This document shows, piece by piece, positions 37,537-46,159 of a stretch of 64,000 nt of DNA (the first letter of the stretch is position 1; each line of letters opens with the position of its first letter). Source of the stretch: JAIBJN01 sp963802795 (lineage in GTDB: Bacteria > Actinomycetota > Thermoleophilia > Gaiellales > Gaiellaceae); the NCBI GenBank assembly GCA_963802795.1, contig CAWDJV010000003.1, positions 62,001 through 126,000 on the forward strand, given 5' to 3'. The notes beneath the pieces are model-generated. The model did no database searches. It had not been told where the DNA came from and was given only the letters and a program-made list of their open reading frames with translations. The translations under genes were made by a program, and so were the position numbers.

Positions 37537-38325
37537 TCAACTTGAGACTTGAGACTTTGGCGCGGCCACGGGCCGCTCGGGCAGCGTGACGTCGAGATAG
37601 CCGAGCTCGGCCAGCTCGTCCGGAAACATGCTCCGGAGCACGCGGCCTGCGACGACGAGCTTGAGGCGAAGTGCCTCTGCCGGTCCGAGCAGGAGGTGCG
37701 TGCCGTCTCCCAGGCCGAACGTGACCTCCTCGTCCTCGACGCGGGCCCAGCGAACCTCGACCGGGAAGCCGGCCGGGATCCGGCCGAGCGCGTCGAGCGC
37801 GACCCGAAGGCGGCCCGCTCCGATCAGCTCGCCGGGAATCAGGTAGTCCTCCTCTTCCGCGCTGATCCGCGGTCGCTCCGCCAGCTCAGCGGAGCCCGCG
37901 GGACCGATCACCCGGCCGCGTGCGGAGACGAGCCAGGCCTCCTCCCCGCGTTGGACAACCGCCAGCGGACGCTCGGCCTCGACCGCGATCCGGAGGGTGT
38001 GCGGGAACGCTCGGTCCAGAGAGAGGGAGCGGACCATGGGGAGCGCTTCGAGCCGCCGGCGAAGCTCGTCGCGGTCGAGGGCGACGAGGCTCTCGCCCAG
38101 GAGCGTTTCCGCCTCGTCCCGCACCGCCTCCTGGACGGCGGGCGGCGCACCTTCGACCTCGATCTCCCGCACGGCGAAGAGCGACGTCTCCCGGGCGGCG
38201 ACGTAGACCAGCGCCGTCGCCGCGAGAACGCCCGCCGCGAGAGCCAGGGCCCGCCGGGACGGGTGCCGCAGACCACGCGGGAGCCTGTGTGTGGGCACGA
38301 GTGAGAGATGCGGTCGGCGAACCAC
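37537..38325 (-). CDS. ftsQ: Cell division protein FtsQ/DivIB
   Basis: 262 residues. Short basic cytoplasmic N-terminus, one membrane helix (ALALAAGVLAATALVYVAA), then a POTRA domain (FAVREIEVEGAPPAVQEAVRDEAETLLGESLVALDRDELRRRLEALPMVRSLSLDRAFPHTLRIAVEAERPLA) and the beta domain (WLVSARGRVIGPA...). Part of the FtsQLB divisome complex that controls septal synthesis. GTG start 31 nt after murB; followed by ftsZ, the common order. Confidence 0.9.
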   Translation of the reverse strand: MVRRPHLSLVPTHRLPRGLRHPSRRALALAAGVLAATALVYVAARETSLFAVREIEVEGAPPAVQEAVRDEAETLLGESLVALDRDELRRRLEALPMVRSLSLDRAFPHTLRIAVEAERPLAVVQRGEEAWLVSARGRVIGPAGSAELAERPRISAEEEDYLIPGELIGAGRLRVALDALGRIPAGFPVEVRWARVEDEEVTFGLGDGTHLLLGPAEALRLKLVVAGRVLRSMFPDELAELGYLDVTLPERPVAAPKSQVSS

Positions 38326-38356
38326 AGGACCGAGTTCGCCGCCGGGCGGCGCCGTC

Positions 38357-39235
38357 CTACCGGTCGAGCGGCGGAATCTCGATCGCGCCGAGCAGCTGCA
38401 CCTCCGGCTGGAGAAGGACTCCGAAGCGCTCCCGAGCCCGCCGGCGAGCCTCGGCGATGAGCCTGGCAGCGTCGGCCGAGCGGGCGCCTCCGGCGTTCTC
38501 GATGAAGTTCGCGTGCTTCGGGGAGATCTGCGCTCCGCCTAGCCGAAAGCCCTTGAGGCCGCACGCCTCGACCATCCGGCCGGCGGTCAGCTCGTGCTCG
38601 GGATTCTTGAAGACGCTCCCGAACGTGCGCTTGTTGGTCGGCTGCGCCGCCTTTCGCAGCGCCTGCATCTCCGAAACGGTCTCCTTGATCTCCGCGAGGG
38701 GCCGCGGCCGAAGCGCGAGCTCTGCGCGCGCGACGACCTGACCGTGCCGAAGGCCCGACTTCCTGTAGCTGAGGCCCAGCTCGCCTGGCCCGAGCCAGCG
38801 CGCTCCGCCCGCTTCAGCGACGAGGGCGCGCCTGAGGACGCCCGCGATGTCTCCGCCGTAGGCGCCCGCGTTCATCCAGACGGCCCCTCCGACCGTCCCC
38901 GGGATCGCGCAGGCGAACTCGAGCCCGCCCAGCTCGGCGGCCCGGGCGCGGTGCAGGCAGACCGCCAGAGGCGCGCCGCCGGCGGCGACGACGAGCCCGT
39001 CCCTCGCTTCGGCCGCCGCGAGCTCCCCGCTCAGCTTCAGAACCAGCCCCGGAAACCCCTCGTCTGCGACGAGCAGATTCGAGCCGAGCCCGACGACCGC
39101 GACGGGAACCTCCTCCCCCGCCGCCCAGTCCAGCAGCTCCACGAGCTCGTCTTCACTCTTCGGGGTGGCGAACCAGCGCGCCGGGCCGCCGGTCCCGAGG
39201 GTCGTGTACCGGCTGAGCGGCACGTTCTCCGTCAC
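38357..39235 (-). CDS. murB: UDP-N-acetylenolpyruvoylglucosamine reductase
   Basis: 292 residues. FAD enzyme reducing UDP-GlcNAc-enolpyruvate to UDP-MurNAc. LSRYTTLGTGGPARWF and VVGLGSNLLVADEGF belong to the FAD domain. FACAIPGTVGGAVWMNAGAYGGDI and the proton-donor region TFGSVFKNPEHELTAGRMVE (Ser in GSVFKNP) are present, as is the C-terminal QISPKHANFIENAGGA and a Glu-containing end (LLQPEVQLLG). Type I MurB. GTG overlaps the murC stop as GTGA. Confidence 0.94.
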   Translation of the reverse strand: MTENVPLSRYTTLGTGGPARWFATPKSEDELVELLDWAAGEEVPVAVVGLGSNLLVADEGFPGLVLKLSGELAAAEARDGLVVAAGGAPLAVCLHRARAAELGGLEFACAIPGTVGGAVWMNAGAYGGDIAGVLRRALVAEAGGARWLGPGELGLSYRKSGLRHGQVVARAELALRPRPLAEIKETVSEMQALRKAAQPTNKRTFGSVFKNPEHELTAGRMVEACGLKGFRLGGAQISPKHANFIENAGGARSADAARLIAEARRRARERFGVLLQPEVQLLGAIEIPPLDR

Positions 39236-40434
39236 GGCTCGAGCTCCGCGCGAAGCATGGGGATCGCCGTGTCGACGTCCCCAGCGCCTACCGTCAGGAG
39301 CACCCCGCCCGGACGGGCGAGTGCCGCCGCGATTCGGGCAGCCTCCGGGAGCGCCGGCCCCCAGCCGACCGACATCCCGGGGCGCGCTGCCGCGAGCGCG
39401 TCGACGACCAGCTTGCCGGTGACGCCCGCGACCGGCTCCTCGCGGGCGGCGTAGACCTCGGTCACGACCGCAGCGTCCGCCGCAGCGAGAGCGTCGCCCA
39501 GCTCTCGCCCGAGATGCTGCGTCCGCGAGAAGAGGTGGGGCTGGAAGAGCACCACGAGCCGTCCCTCCCGGGCGAGATCGCGTGCCGCAGCGATCGTCGC
39601 GGCGACCTCGGCCGGATGGTGTGCGTAGTCGTCGAGAAGGCGGACGCCTCCCGCCTCGCCATGCTCCTCGAGCCGCCGCCCTACTCCGCGGAAGCGCGCA
39701 AGGACGCCCGCCGCCGCTCCGCGCTCGAAGCCCGCGATCTCCAGCGCGGCCAGGGCGCACGCCGCGTTCAGGCGATTGTGCTCGCCGGGTACCGAGAGCT
39801 CGATCTCGAGAGGCTCGAGGTCGCGGCCCCAGACGACCCGTCCCTCGGGCACGGTCCGGGCCCAGCGCTCGAAGCGCTCCTCGAGCTCCGCAACCGACGC
39901 GAAGGCCGCGTGGTGGTCGAGGTCGACGTTCGTGACGACCGCGACGTCGGCGGGGAGCGAGAAGACCGTGCCGTCCGACTCGTCTCCCTCCACCACCAGC
40001 CAGCCGCTTCCCGCCCGGGCGTTTCCGCCGAGTTGAGGCACCTCGCCGCCGATCAAGAACGAGGGGTCGTCGCCGAGGCCGTCGAGGCAGTACGCGATCA
40101 TCGCCGTCGTCGTCGTCTTGCCGTGGGCTCCGGCGACGACGATCGACCGCCGGAGGGCAACGAGCTCGGCGAGGAACTCGGCTCGGCTCCGGCCGGCCAC
40201 GCGGCCGGCATAGGCGGTCGAGACGACGACCTCGGCCCCGGCGGGCGGCTCCGGCGGCTCCGGCGAGACCGTGACCGGGATGCCGGCCGCGCGCACGTGC
40301 TCGAGGTACGGCGTCTCCTTCCGGTCCCACCCCGACACGTCCGCGCCCCAGGCGTTCGCGACGACTGCATACCCGGAGAGGCCGGCGCCGCCGATGCCCA
40401 CGAGCCAGACGCGTCGGCCGTCAAGCTCGGGCAA
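39232..40434 (-). CDS. murC: UDP-N-acetylmuramate--L-alanine ligase
   Basis: 400 residues, a little shorter than usual (about 450). Adds L-Ala to UDP-MurNAc. VWLVGIGGAGLSGYAVVANAWG is the nucleotide-type N-domain, VVAGAHGKTTTTAMIAYCL the ATP P-loop, VTNVDLDHHAAF the Mg-binding stretch, PGEHNRLNAACAL and LLDDYAHHPAEVAATIAAAR the central and C-terminal Mur-ligase motifs. TTG start; overlaps murG by 14 nt. Confidence 0.94.
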   Translation of the reverse strand: MPELDGRRVWLVGIGGAGLSGYAVVANAWGADVSGWDRKETPYLEHVRAAGIPVTVSPEPPEPPAGAEVVVSTAYAGRVAGRSRAEFLAELVALRRSIVVAGAHGKTTTTAMIAYCLDGLGDDPSFLIGGEVPQLGGNARAGSGWLVVEGDESDGTVFSLPADVAVVTNVDLDHHAAFASVAELEERFERWARTVPEGRVVWGRDLEPLEIELSVPGEHNRLNAACALAALEIAGFERGAAAGVLARFRGVGRRLEEHGEAGGVRLLDDYAHHPAEVAATIAAARDLAREGRLVVLFQPHLFSRTQHLGRELGDALAAADAAVVTEVYAAREEPVAGVTGKLVVDALAAARPGMSVGWGPALPEAARIAAALARPGGVLLTVGAGDVDTAIPMLRAELEP

Positions 40435-41489
40435 GCGCGATCAGCTCCTCCGCAACGGCCTCTGCCGCGTCCGGCTTCGCCAGCGTCCGCATCGCCTCTC
40501 TCATCCGTGCAAGCCGCTCGGAGTCGGCCAGGAGCTCGAGAACCTGCCGCCGCAGGTCGAGCTCGCGCTCCGGGACCACCACGGCGCCTCCGCCACGCTC
40601 GAAGTAGCGGGCGTTCTTCGTCTGGTGGTCGCCCGTCGCATGCGGGTAGGGGACGAGCAGGGCGGGCTTCCCCGCCGCCGCGACCTCCCACACCGAGCCT
40701 CCCGCCCGCGCGACGACCAGGTCGGCCGCGGCCAGGGCGGCGCCGAACTCCTCGGTGAAGTCCTGGAGGACGTAGTCGGAACGCCGCGGGCGCCGCTCCA
40801 GCTCGGGGAAGTCCCGTTCGCCCGCGAGGTGGAGCACCGCGGGCCCGTCCTCGGCCAGCGCCTCGAGAGCCGCCTCGTTCAGCCGCCGGGAGCCCTGGCT
40901 CCCGCCGAAGACGAGCACGACCGGGCCCTCGGCCGGAAGCCCGAACGCCCGGCGCGCCTCGTCGCGGGCCGGAGGCTGGGAGCGGGCCGGGATGGGCCTG
41001 CCCACGACCATGTACTTCGACCCCTCGGCCCCGTCGAGCGGGAACGCGCAGAAGACGCGCTCGACGAAGGGCGCCGCGAGGCGGTTGGCCAGCCCGAGGT
41101 GGGCGTCCGCCTCGGTGACCGCCGCAGGAATCCGGAGGACTCCGGCCGCCAGCGCCATCGGCCCGCCGACGTAGCCTCCTGCGCCGAGCACGACGTCGGG
41201 GCGACGGCGTCTCAGGATTCGGACGCAGGCCGCGGGCGCCAAGCGCATCGCGCGCGAGCGCGCGCACGGTCCTGAGGCTTGCCTCGCGCGGGATCCCCTC
41301 GACCTGGAACGCGTCGAAGTCGAGGCCCGCCGACCGCGCCAACCGCTCCTCGACCGAATCAGGCCGACCGGCGAGCGTGACGGAGGCGCCGCGACGCTGG
41401 AGCGCTTCGGCCACCGCGAGCGCGGGCAGCACGTGTCCGGCCGTTCCTCCGGCGGCGATCAGGCATTTCGGCGCGAGACGCGGCGGCAT
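40421..41489 (-). CDS. murG: MurG, N-acetylglucosaminyltransferase, frameshifted
   Basis: Converts lipid I to lipid II at the inner membrane face. The N-domain begins CLIAAGGTAGHVLPALAVAEAL (GGxxGH). A one- or two-base slip near 41250, in a CG-alternating stretch, breaks the frame between VRALAR and MRLAPAACVRILRRRRPDVVLGAGGYVGGPMALAAG. VLVFGGSQGSRRLNEA, DFTEEFGAALAAADLVVARAGGSVWEVAAAGKPALLVPYPHATGDHQTKNARYF is the UDP-GlcNAc site. About 355 residues reassembled. Confidence 0.92.
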
Positions 41490-42576
41490 CGTTCACGGCG
41501 ATGTTAAGGAGGATGCCCACCGACGCGAGCGCCACGATCAGGCTCGAGCCACCGTAGGAGACGAAGGGCAGGGGAATCCCGGTGAGCGGCGCCAGGCCCA
41601 TGACCGCGCTCACGTTGAGAGCTGCCTGCCCGCAGACGAGCGCGGTGAGGCCGGCCGCCAGGAGCTTCCCGAAGGGATCGCGGCACCCGAGGGCGACGTT
41701 GAAGCCGGCGTAGCCGAACACGACGAAGGCGGCGAGCACGGCGAAGGCGCCCACGAGGCCGATCTCCTCGCCCACGATCGCGAAGATCATGTCCGTCGAG
41801 GCCTCGGGCAGGTAGTAGACCTTCTGGACGCTCTCCCCGAGCCCCGTGCCGAAGAGGCCTCCGGAGCCGAACGCCAGCATCGCCTGCACGCTCTGAAAGC
41901 CGACTCCCTCCGGGTCCTGCCAGGGGTCGAGGAACGCGAGCAGGCGCTCGCGGCGATACGGCTCGAGCCAGATCGCACCGAGCACGACGACCAGCCCGAG
42001 CGAGCCGGCCAGGGCCAGCGTCGGTAGGCGCGTCCCGGCGACGACGAGGACGGCGGCGACCATGATCGCGATCGAGATCGCCGTGCCGAGGTCGGGCTCG
42101 ACGAGGATGAGCGCCGCGGCCGCCCCGACGACGAGGCCGATCGGCCGCATGAGCTCGCCGAGCGTTTGCGGCGCCGGGCGCCGGGCGAGATACCCGGCGA
42201 TCCAGAGTGCGAGCGCGAGCTTCATGAGCTCTGACGGCTGGATTGCCGCTGGGCCGAGCTCCAGCCAGCGGCGCGCGCCGTTCACCGGCGCTCCCAGCAC
42301 GAGGACCACCAGGAGCAGGACGAAGCTCCCCAGGAGGAGCGGCGCCACGAAGTAGCGCAGGAGCCGATAGTCGGTCCGTGAGAGGAGAACGAGCGCGACG
42401 ATCCCCAGGAGCGCGTAGAGCGCCTGCCGCTTGAGGTAGTAGGCAGGGTCGTCGGCCGCCAGCGTGGCGCGGGCCGAGCTGGCGCTGTAGACCATCACCA
42501 GCCCGAACGCGACGAGCCCGAGCGTCACCACGACTAGCAGGTGGTACTCGAGGGCGCTGCCGCCGCGCCGGCTCAC
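41359..42576 (-). CDS. ftsW: Peptidoglycan glycosyltransferase FtsW
   Basis: 405 residues, about ten membrane helices, SEDS family septal glycan polymerase. YHLLVVVTLGLVAFGLVMVYSASSA, GARRWLELGPAAIQPSELMKLALALW, LVEPDLGTAISI, FLDPWQDPEGVGFQSVQAMLAFGSGGLFGTGLGESVQK and PLTGIPLPFVSYGGSSLIV are the canonical blocks. The GTG overlaps the murD stop as GTGA. The basic tail after NIAVNDAA (from about 41495) overlaps murG by 131 nt and is rich in Arg, so the real stop may be earlier and masked by an indel. Confidence 0.92.
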   Translation of the reverse strand: MSRRGGSALEYHLLVVVTLGLVAFGLVMVYSASSARATLAADDPAYYLKRQALYALLGIVALVLLSRTDYRLLRYFVAPLLLGSFVLLLVVLVLGAPVNGARRWLELGPAAIQPSELMKLALALWIAGYLARRPAPQTLGELMRPIGLVVGAAAALILVEPDLGTAISIAIMVAAVLVVAGTRLPTLALAGSLGLVVVLGAIWLEPYRRERLLAFLDPWQDPEGVGFQSVQAMLAFGSGGLFGTGLGESVQKVYYLPEASTDMIFAIVGEEIGLVGAFAVLAAFVVFGYAGFNVALGCRDPFGKLLAAGLTALVCGQAALNVSAVMGLAPLTGIPLPFVSYGGSSLIVALASVGILLNIAVNDAAASRAEMPDRRRRNGRTRAARARGGRSAPASRRLRHARRSA

Positions 42577-43824
42577 AGCGCCTCCACGAGCTCCCGGAAC
42601 CGCTTGCCGCGCTCCTCGAAATCCGTGAACTGGTCGTAGCTCGCGCAGGCCGGCGAAAGGAGGACGACGTCGCCGGGCTCGGCATCGGCGTGGGCCTCGG
42701 CGACCGCCCGCTCGAGGTCGACCGAGTGCCTGAAGCGGACGCCTTCGCGCGCCAATGCCTCGGCGAGCTCGTCGGCGGACTCGCCGATCAGGTACGCGCG
42801 CGAGACCCCGGCCTCGCGGGCGCTGCGGGCGAGCCCGGCAAAGGGGGTGGCCTTGCGGCTGCCGCCGAGGATCACGCGCAGGCCGGGCGGGTACGCGCCC
42901 AACGCCCGCTCGGCGGCCTCGGGGTTGGTCGCCTTCGAGTCGTTCACCCAGCGGACGCCGCCGACCTCCCGCACCAGCTCGAGCCGGTGTGGAACGCCGG
43001 GAAAGGAGCGCAGCGCGCCTGCGATCGCGTCGTCGGCGATCCCCGCGGCCCTGGCGGCCGCAGTGGCGGCGGCGGCGTTCTCGCGGTTGTGGGCGCCCGG
43101 GAGGCCCGGCTCCGCCGGAAGAGGATCGTCCGCCGAGAACTCGATCCGGCGCCCGTGGCCGGGAACCGCCTCGAACCCCGCGGGAATGACGGCGATGTCG
43201 TCCTCTGTCTGGTTCTCGAAGATGCGGAGCTTCGCCGCCCGATAGGCGTCCACGCTGCCGTGGCGGTCGAGGTGGTCCGGGGTGAGGTTGAGCAGCACGG
43301 CGATCCGAGGACGGAACGCGTCGATGTCCTCGAGCTGGAAGCTGGAGAGCTCGCAGACGATCCACGCGTCCTCCGTCAACGAACCGTCGAGGCCCGTCGA
43401 GGGGCCGGCCGACGTTTCCGGCGACCGCCACCGGTCGGCCGGCCGCGCGAAAGACGGCGCCCAAGAGCTCGCTCGTCGTCGTCTTCCCGTTCGTCCCGGT
43501 AACGCCGAGGATCGGGTTGGCGAGGAGGCGCGAGCCGAGCTCGACCTCGCTCCAGACCGCAACACCGCGCGCCCGCGCCGCCGCCACGAGGGGCGCCTCG
43601 TTCGGAACTCCAGGGCTCTTGACCAGCAGGTCCACGTCGTCGAGGAGCGCGGGGTCGTCCGCGCCGAGCACGACTTCGACGCCCGCCGCGCGAAGCCTCC
43701 CGGCGTCGAGCTCTCGGCTCCGGTCGATGCCGACCACGCGGACACCGCGCCGCGCGAGTGCGAGCGCCGCCGCCTCGCCGGAGCGCGCGAGGCCGACGAC
43801 GACAGCCGTCTCAGGAAGCGAACT
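42573..43824 (-). CDS. murD: UDP-N-acetylmuramoylalanine--D-glutamate ligase, two frameshifts
   Basis: Adds D-Glu to UDP-MurNAc-L-Ala. Reassembled from three frames: TAVVVGLARSGEAAALALARR, slip near 43752, VRVVGIDRSRELDAGRLRAAGVEVVLG...PILGVTGTNGKTTTSELLGAVFRAAG, slip near 43395, then AWIVCELSSFQLEDIDAFRPRIAVLLNLTPDHLDRHGS...WVNDSKATNPEAAERAL...VVLLSPACASYDQFTDFEERGKRF. All Mur-ligase motifs are intact. The start is unresolved: the frame overlaps the end of mraY with no ATG or GTG, so the exact 5' end is uncertain. Confidence 0.9.
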
Positions 43825-44833
43825 CAGAGGCGTACCGGTAATAGAGCACGAAGCCGCACGCGCAGAGGATCGCGGTCACGATCCAGAAGCGGACGGTGAT
43901 CTTCGTCTCCGACCACGCCTTCATCTCGAAGTGGTGGTGGAGGGGCGCCATCAAGAGCACCCGCCGGCCGAACCACTTGAAGCTGATGACCTGCACGATG
44001 ACCGACAGCGCCTCGATCAGGAAGATCCCGCCGATGAGGACGAGCAGCGACTCCGTCTTCGTCATGATCGCGAACGCCGCGAGCGCGCCTCCCAGGCCCA
44101 TGGAGCCGGTATCGCCCATGAACACCTCGGCCGGAAAGGCGTTGTACCAGAGGAAGCCGATCGAGGCCCCGACGAGACTCGCGCCCAGGATGGCCAGGTC
44201 GAGATCGACAGGGTCCGCCCTCCCGATCGCGCGGATGGAGGCGAGCGCGGCGACGAGGCTCATGGCGGTGTAGGTGAGGATGGCGATGGTCGTCGTCCCC
44301 GCGGCGAGGCCGTCGATCCCGTCCGTCAGGTTCACGCCGTTCGAGGCGCCCGCGATGATGATGAAGAGGAGCACGTACCAGCCCCAGGAGAGCGGCAGGT
44401 CGACGTCGAGCAGCGGGAGGTAGACGTCGGTGGTCAGCGGCTCGTCGAGCCCCCGTTCGGCGACGATCGCGACGACGACGGTGATCGCCGCCAGCCAGAG
44501 GAGCTTCCAGCGGCCGGAGAGGCCGAGCGAGCGGCGGCGCGAGACCTTCGTCCAGTCGTCCACGAACCCGATTGCCGCGCAGGCAAGCGCCACGAAGAAC
44601 GCGGTCACCGCAGGCACCGTCCGGTCCGAGAAGACGAGGAAGGGGATCGCCATGGCGATCATGATCAAGAGACCGCCCATCGCCGGCGTCCCCTGCTTGA
44701 CGACGTGCCCCTTCGGGCCCTCCTCGCGGATCTGCTGCCCGAACTCGTTCTTGCGCAGGAAGTCGATGAACTTGGGGCCGCAGACGATGGAGATGACCAT
44801 CGCCAGCACGCCTGCGAGCAGGACCTCGACCAT
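43811..44833 (-). CDS. mraY: Phospho-MurNAc-pentapeptide translocase
   Basis: 340 residues, about ten membrane helices. Makes lipid I from UDP-MurNAc-pentapeptide and undecaprenyl phosphate. GTPAMGGLLIM near residue 50, FVDDWTKVSRRRSLGLSGR with the DDxxK catalytic motif, ASNGVNLTDGIDGLAAG with its conserved Asp, FMGDTGSMGLGGAL, and APLHHHFEMKAWSETKITVRFWIV (HHH loop) are all present. ATG start, 15 nt behind murF. Confidence 0.95.
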   Translation of the reverse strand: MVEVLLAGVLAMVISIVCGPKFIDFLRKNEFGQQIREEGPKGHVVKQGTPAMGGLLIMIAMAIPFLVFSDRTVPAVTAFFVALACAAIGFVDDWTKVSRRRSLGLSGRWKLLWLAAITVVVAIVAERGLDEPLTTDVYLPLLDVDLPLSWGWYVLLFIIIAGASNGVNLTDGIDGLAAGTTTIAILTYTAMSLVAALASIRAIGRADPVDLDLAILGASLVGASIGFLWYNAFPAEVFMGDTGSMGLGGALAAFAIMTKTESLLVLIGGIFLIEALSVIVQVISFKWFGRRVLLMAPLHHHFEMKAWSETKITVRFWIVTAILCACGFVLYYRYASEFAS

Positions 44834-44848
44834 AGACGGAGCCTAAGG

Positions 44849-46159
44849 TTAGGCCGGGACGGCGGCCACGGCCTCCGCGATCACCTCGAGACCCATCGCC
44901 CGCGAGCCCTTGACGAGCACGCAGTCGCCGGGCTGGAGCACGCTCCGCAGCGCGGCCAGGCCCTGCTCGACGGTGGGCGCCCAGCGTGTGAGGGAGACGC
45001 CGCGGGCACCCTCCACGTACCCGCGCGCGAGCGGGCCGACGGCAACCATGACCTCCACGCCGGCCCGCGCCGCGGCGGCCCCGACCTCCCGGTGGTACGC
45101 GGGCGCACCCGGCCCCAGCTCCGCCATGTCGCCGAGCACGGCCACCTTGCGGCACCTCCCTCCCCGCTCGCGGAGGTTGTCGAGCGCCGCCGCCATCGAG
45201 AGAGGGTTGGCGTTGTAGCAGTCGTTGATGAGCACGCCGCCGCCGGGGAGAGCCATCTCCTCGCCGCGGAGCCGCGAGAGCCGAACCTGGCGGGCGCCCT
45301 TCTGCGCTTTTCCGAGCGGGAGGCCGAGCGCGTGGTAGGCCGCGAGCGCGGCGAGGGCGTTCGTGGCGTTGTAGCGCGAGCCGAAGCTGAACTCGAGCGT
45401 CAGGGGCCGCCCGAAGGCCTCGACGCGGATGCGCGAGGAGCCGTCACGGGCCTGGAAGTAGCTCAGGCTCACGTCTCCACCCTCGCCGAACCTGTACACG
45501 CTGATGTCGTCGCGCCCGAGGTACGGCTCCAGGTACTGCTCTCCGGCAGGGACGACGGCGGTACCGCCCGGCGGGAGGCTCTCGATCAGCTCCGCCTTCG
45601 CCTGGGCGACGCGCTCGACCGTGCCGAGCAGCTCCAGGTGAACCGGGCCGACGCTCGTGACGATCCCGACGTCGGGCCGGGCGATCTCGCACAGCTCCGC
45701 GATCTGGCCGAGGCCGCGCATGCCCATCTCGACGACGGCGACCTGAGTCTCCGGCTCGAGCCGGCACAGCGTCAGCGGCAGGCCGATCTCGTTGTTCTGG
45801 CTTCCCTCGGCCACGACCGTCGGCACGTGGGGCACGCAGAGGGCGCCGAGGATGTCCTTCGTGGATGTCTTCGCGGTCGCCCCCGTCACGGCCACGACGC
45901 GCGCGCTCGACCGCTCGCGCACTGCCCGCCCCAGCGCGGCGAGCGCGGCGAAGGCGTCCTCCGGGACGAGCGTGGCGGCCGCCCCGGCCGCGAGCGCCTC
46001 GCCGGTGAAGTCCACCCCGCGGCCGACGGCCACGAAGAGGTCGCCCTCCTCGGCGCGGCGCGAGTCGATCGTGACACCGGTGACCTGCTCGGCGCCGGGG
46101 GCACGCTCGAGCCGCCCCGGGGCGAGCTGTGCGACCTCGGCGAGCGGCAGCGGGATCAT
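44849..46159 (-). CDS. murF: UDP-MurNAc-tripeptide--D-Ala-D-Ala ligase
   Basis: 436 residues. Adds D-Ala-D-Ala to UDP-MurNAc-tripeptide. ITIDSRRAEEGDLFVAVGRGVDFTGEALAAGA, P-loop VVAVTGATAKTSTKDILGAL, AEGSQNNEIGLPLTL, VVEMGMRGLGQIAEL, IVTSVGPVHLELLGTVE and LINDCYNANPLSMAAALDNL are the motifs. The P-loop reads TGATAKTST instead of the common GSNGKTTT, a variant known from some actinobacterial MurF proteins. ATG overlaps the murE stop (ATGA). Confidence 0.94.
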   Translation of the reverse strand: MIPLPLAEVAQLAPGRLERAPGAEQVTGVTIDSRRAEEGDLFVAVGRGVDFTGEALAAGAAATLVPEDAFAALAALGRAVRERSSARVVAVTGATAKTSTKDILGALCVPHVPTVVAEGSQNNEIGLPLTLCRLEPETQVAVVEMGMRGLGQIAELCEIARPDVGIVTSVGPVHLELLGTVERVAQAKAELIESLPPGGTAVVPAGEQYLEPYLGRDDISVYRFGEGGDVSLSYFQARDGSSRIRVEAFGRPLTLEFSFGSRYNATNALAALAAYHALGLPLGKAQKGARQVRLSRLRGEEMALPGGGVLINDCYNANPLSMAAALDNLRERGGRCRKVAVLGDMAELGPGAPAYHREVGAAAARAGVEVMVAVGPLARGYVEGARGVSLTRWAPTVEQGLAALRSVLQPGDCVLVKGSRAMGLEVIAEAVAAVPA

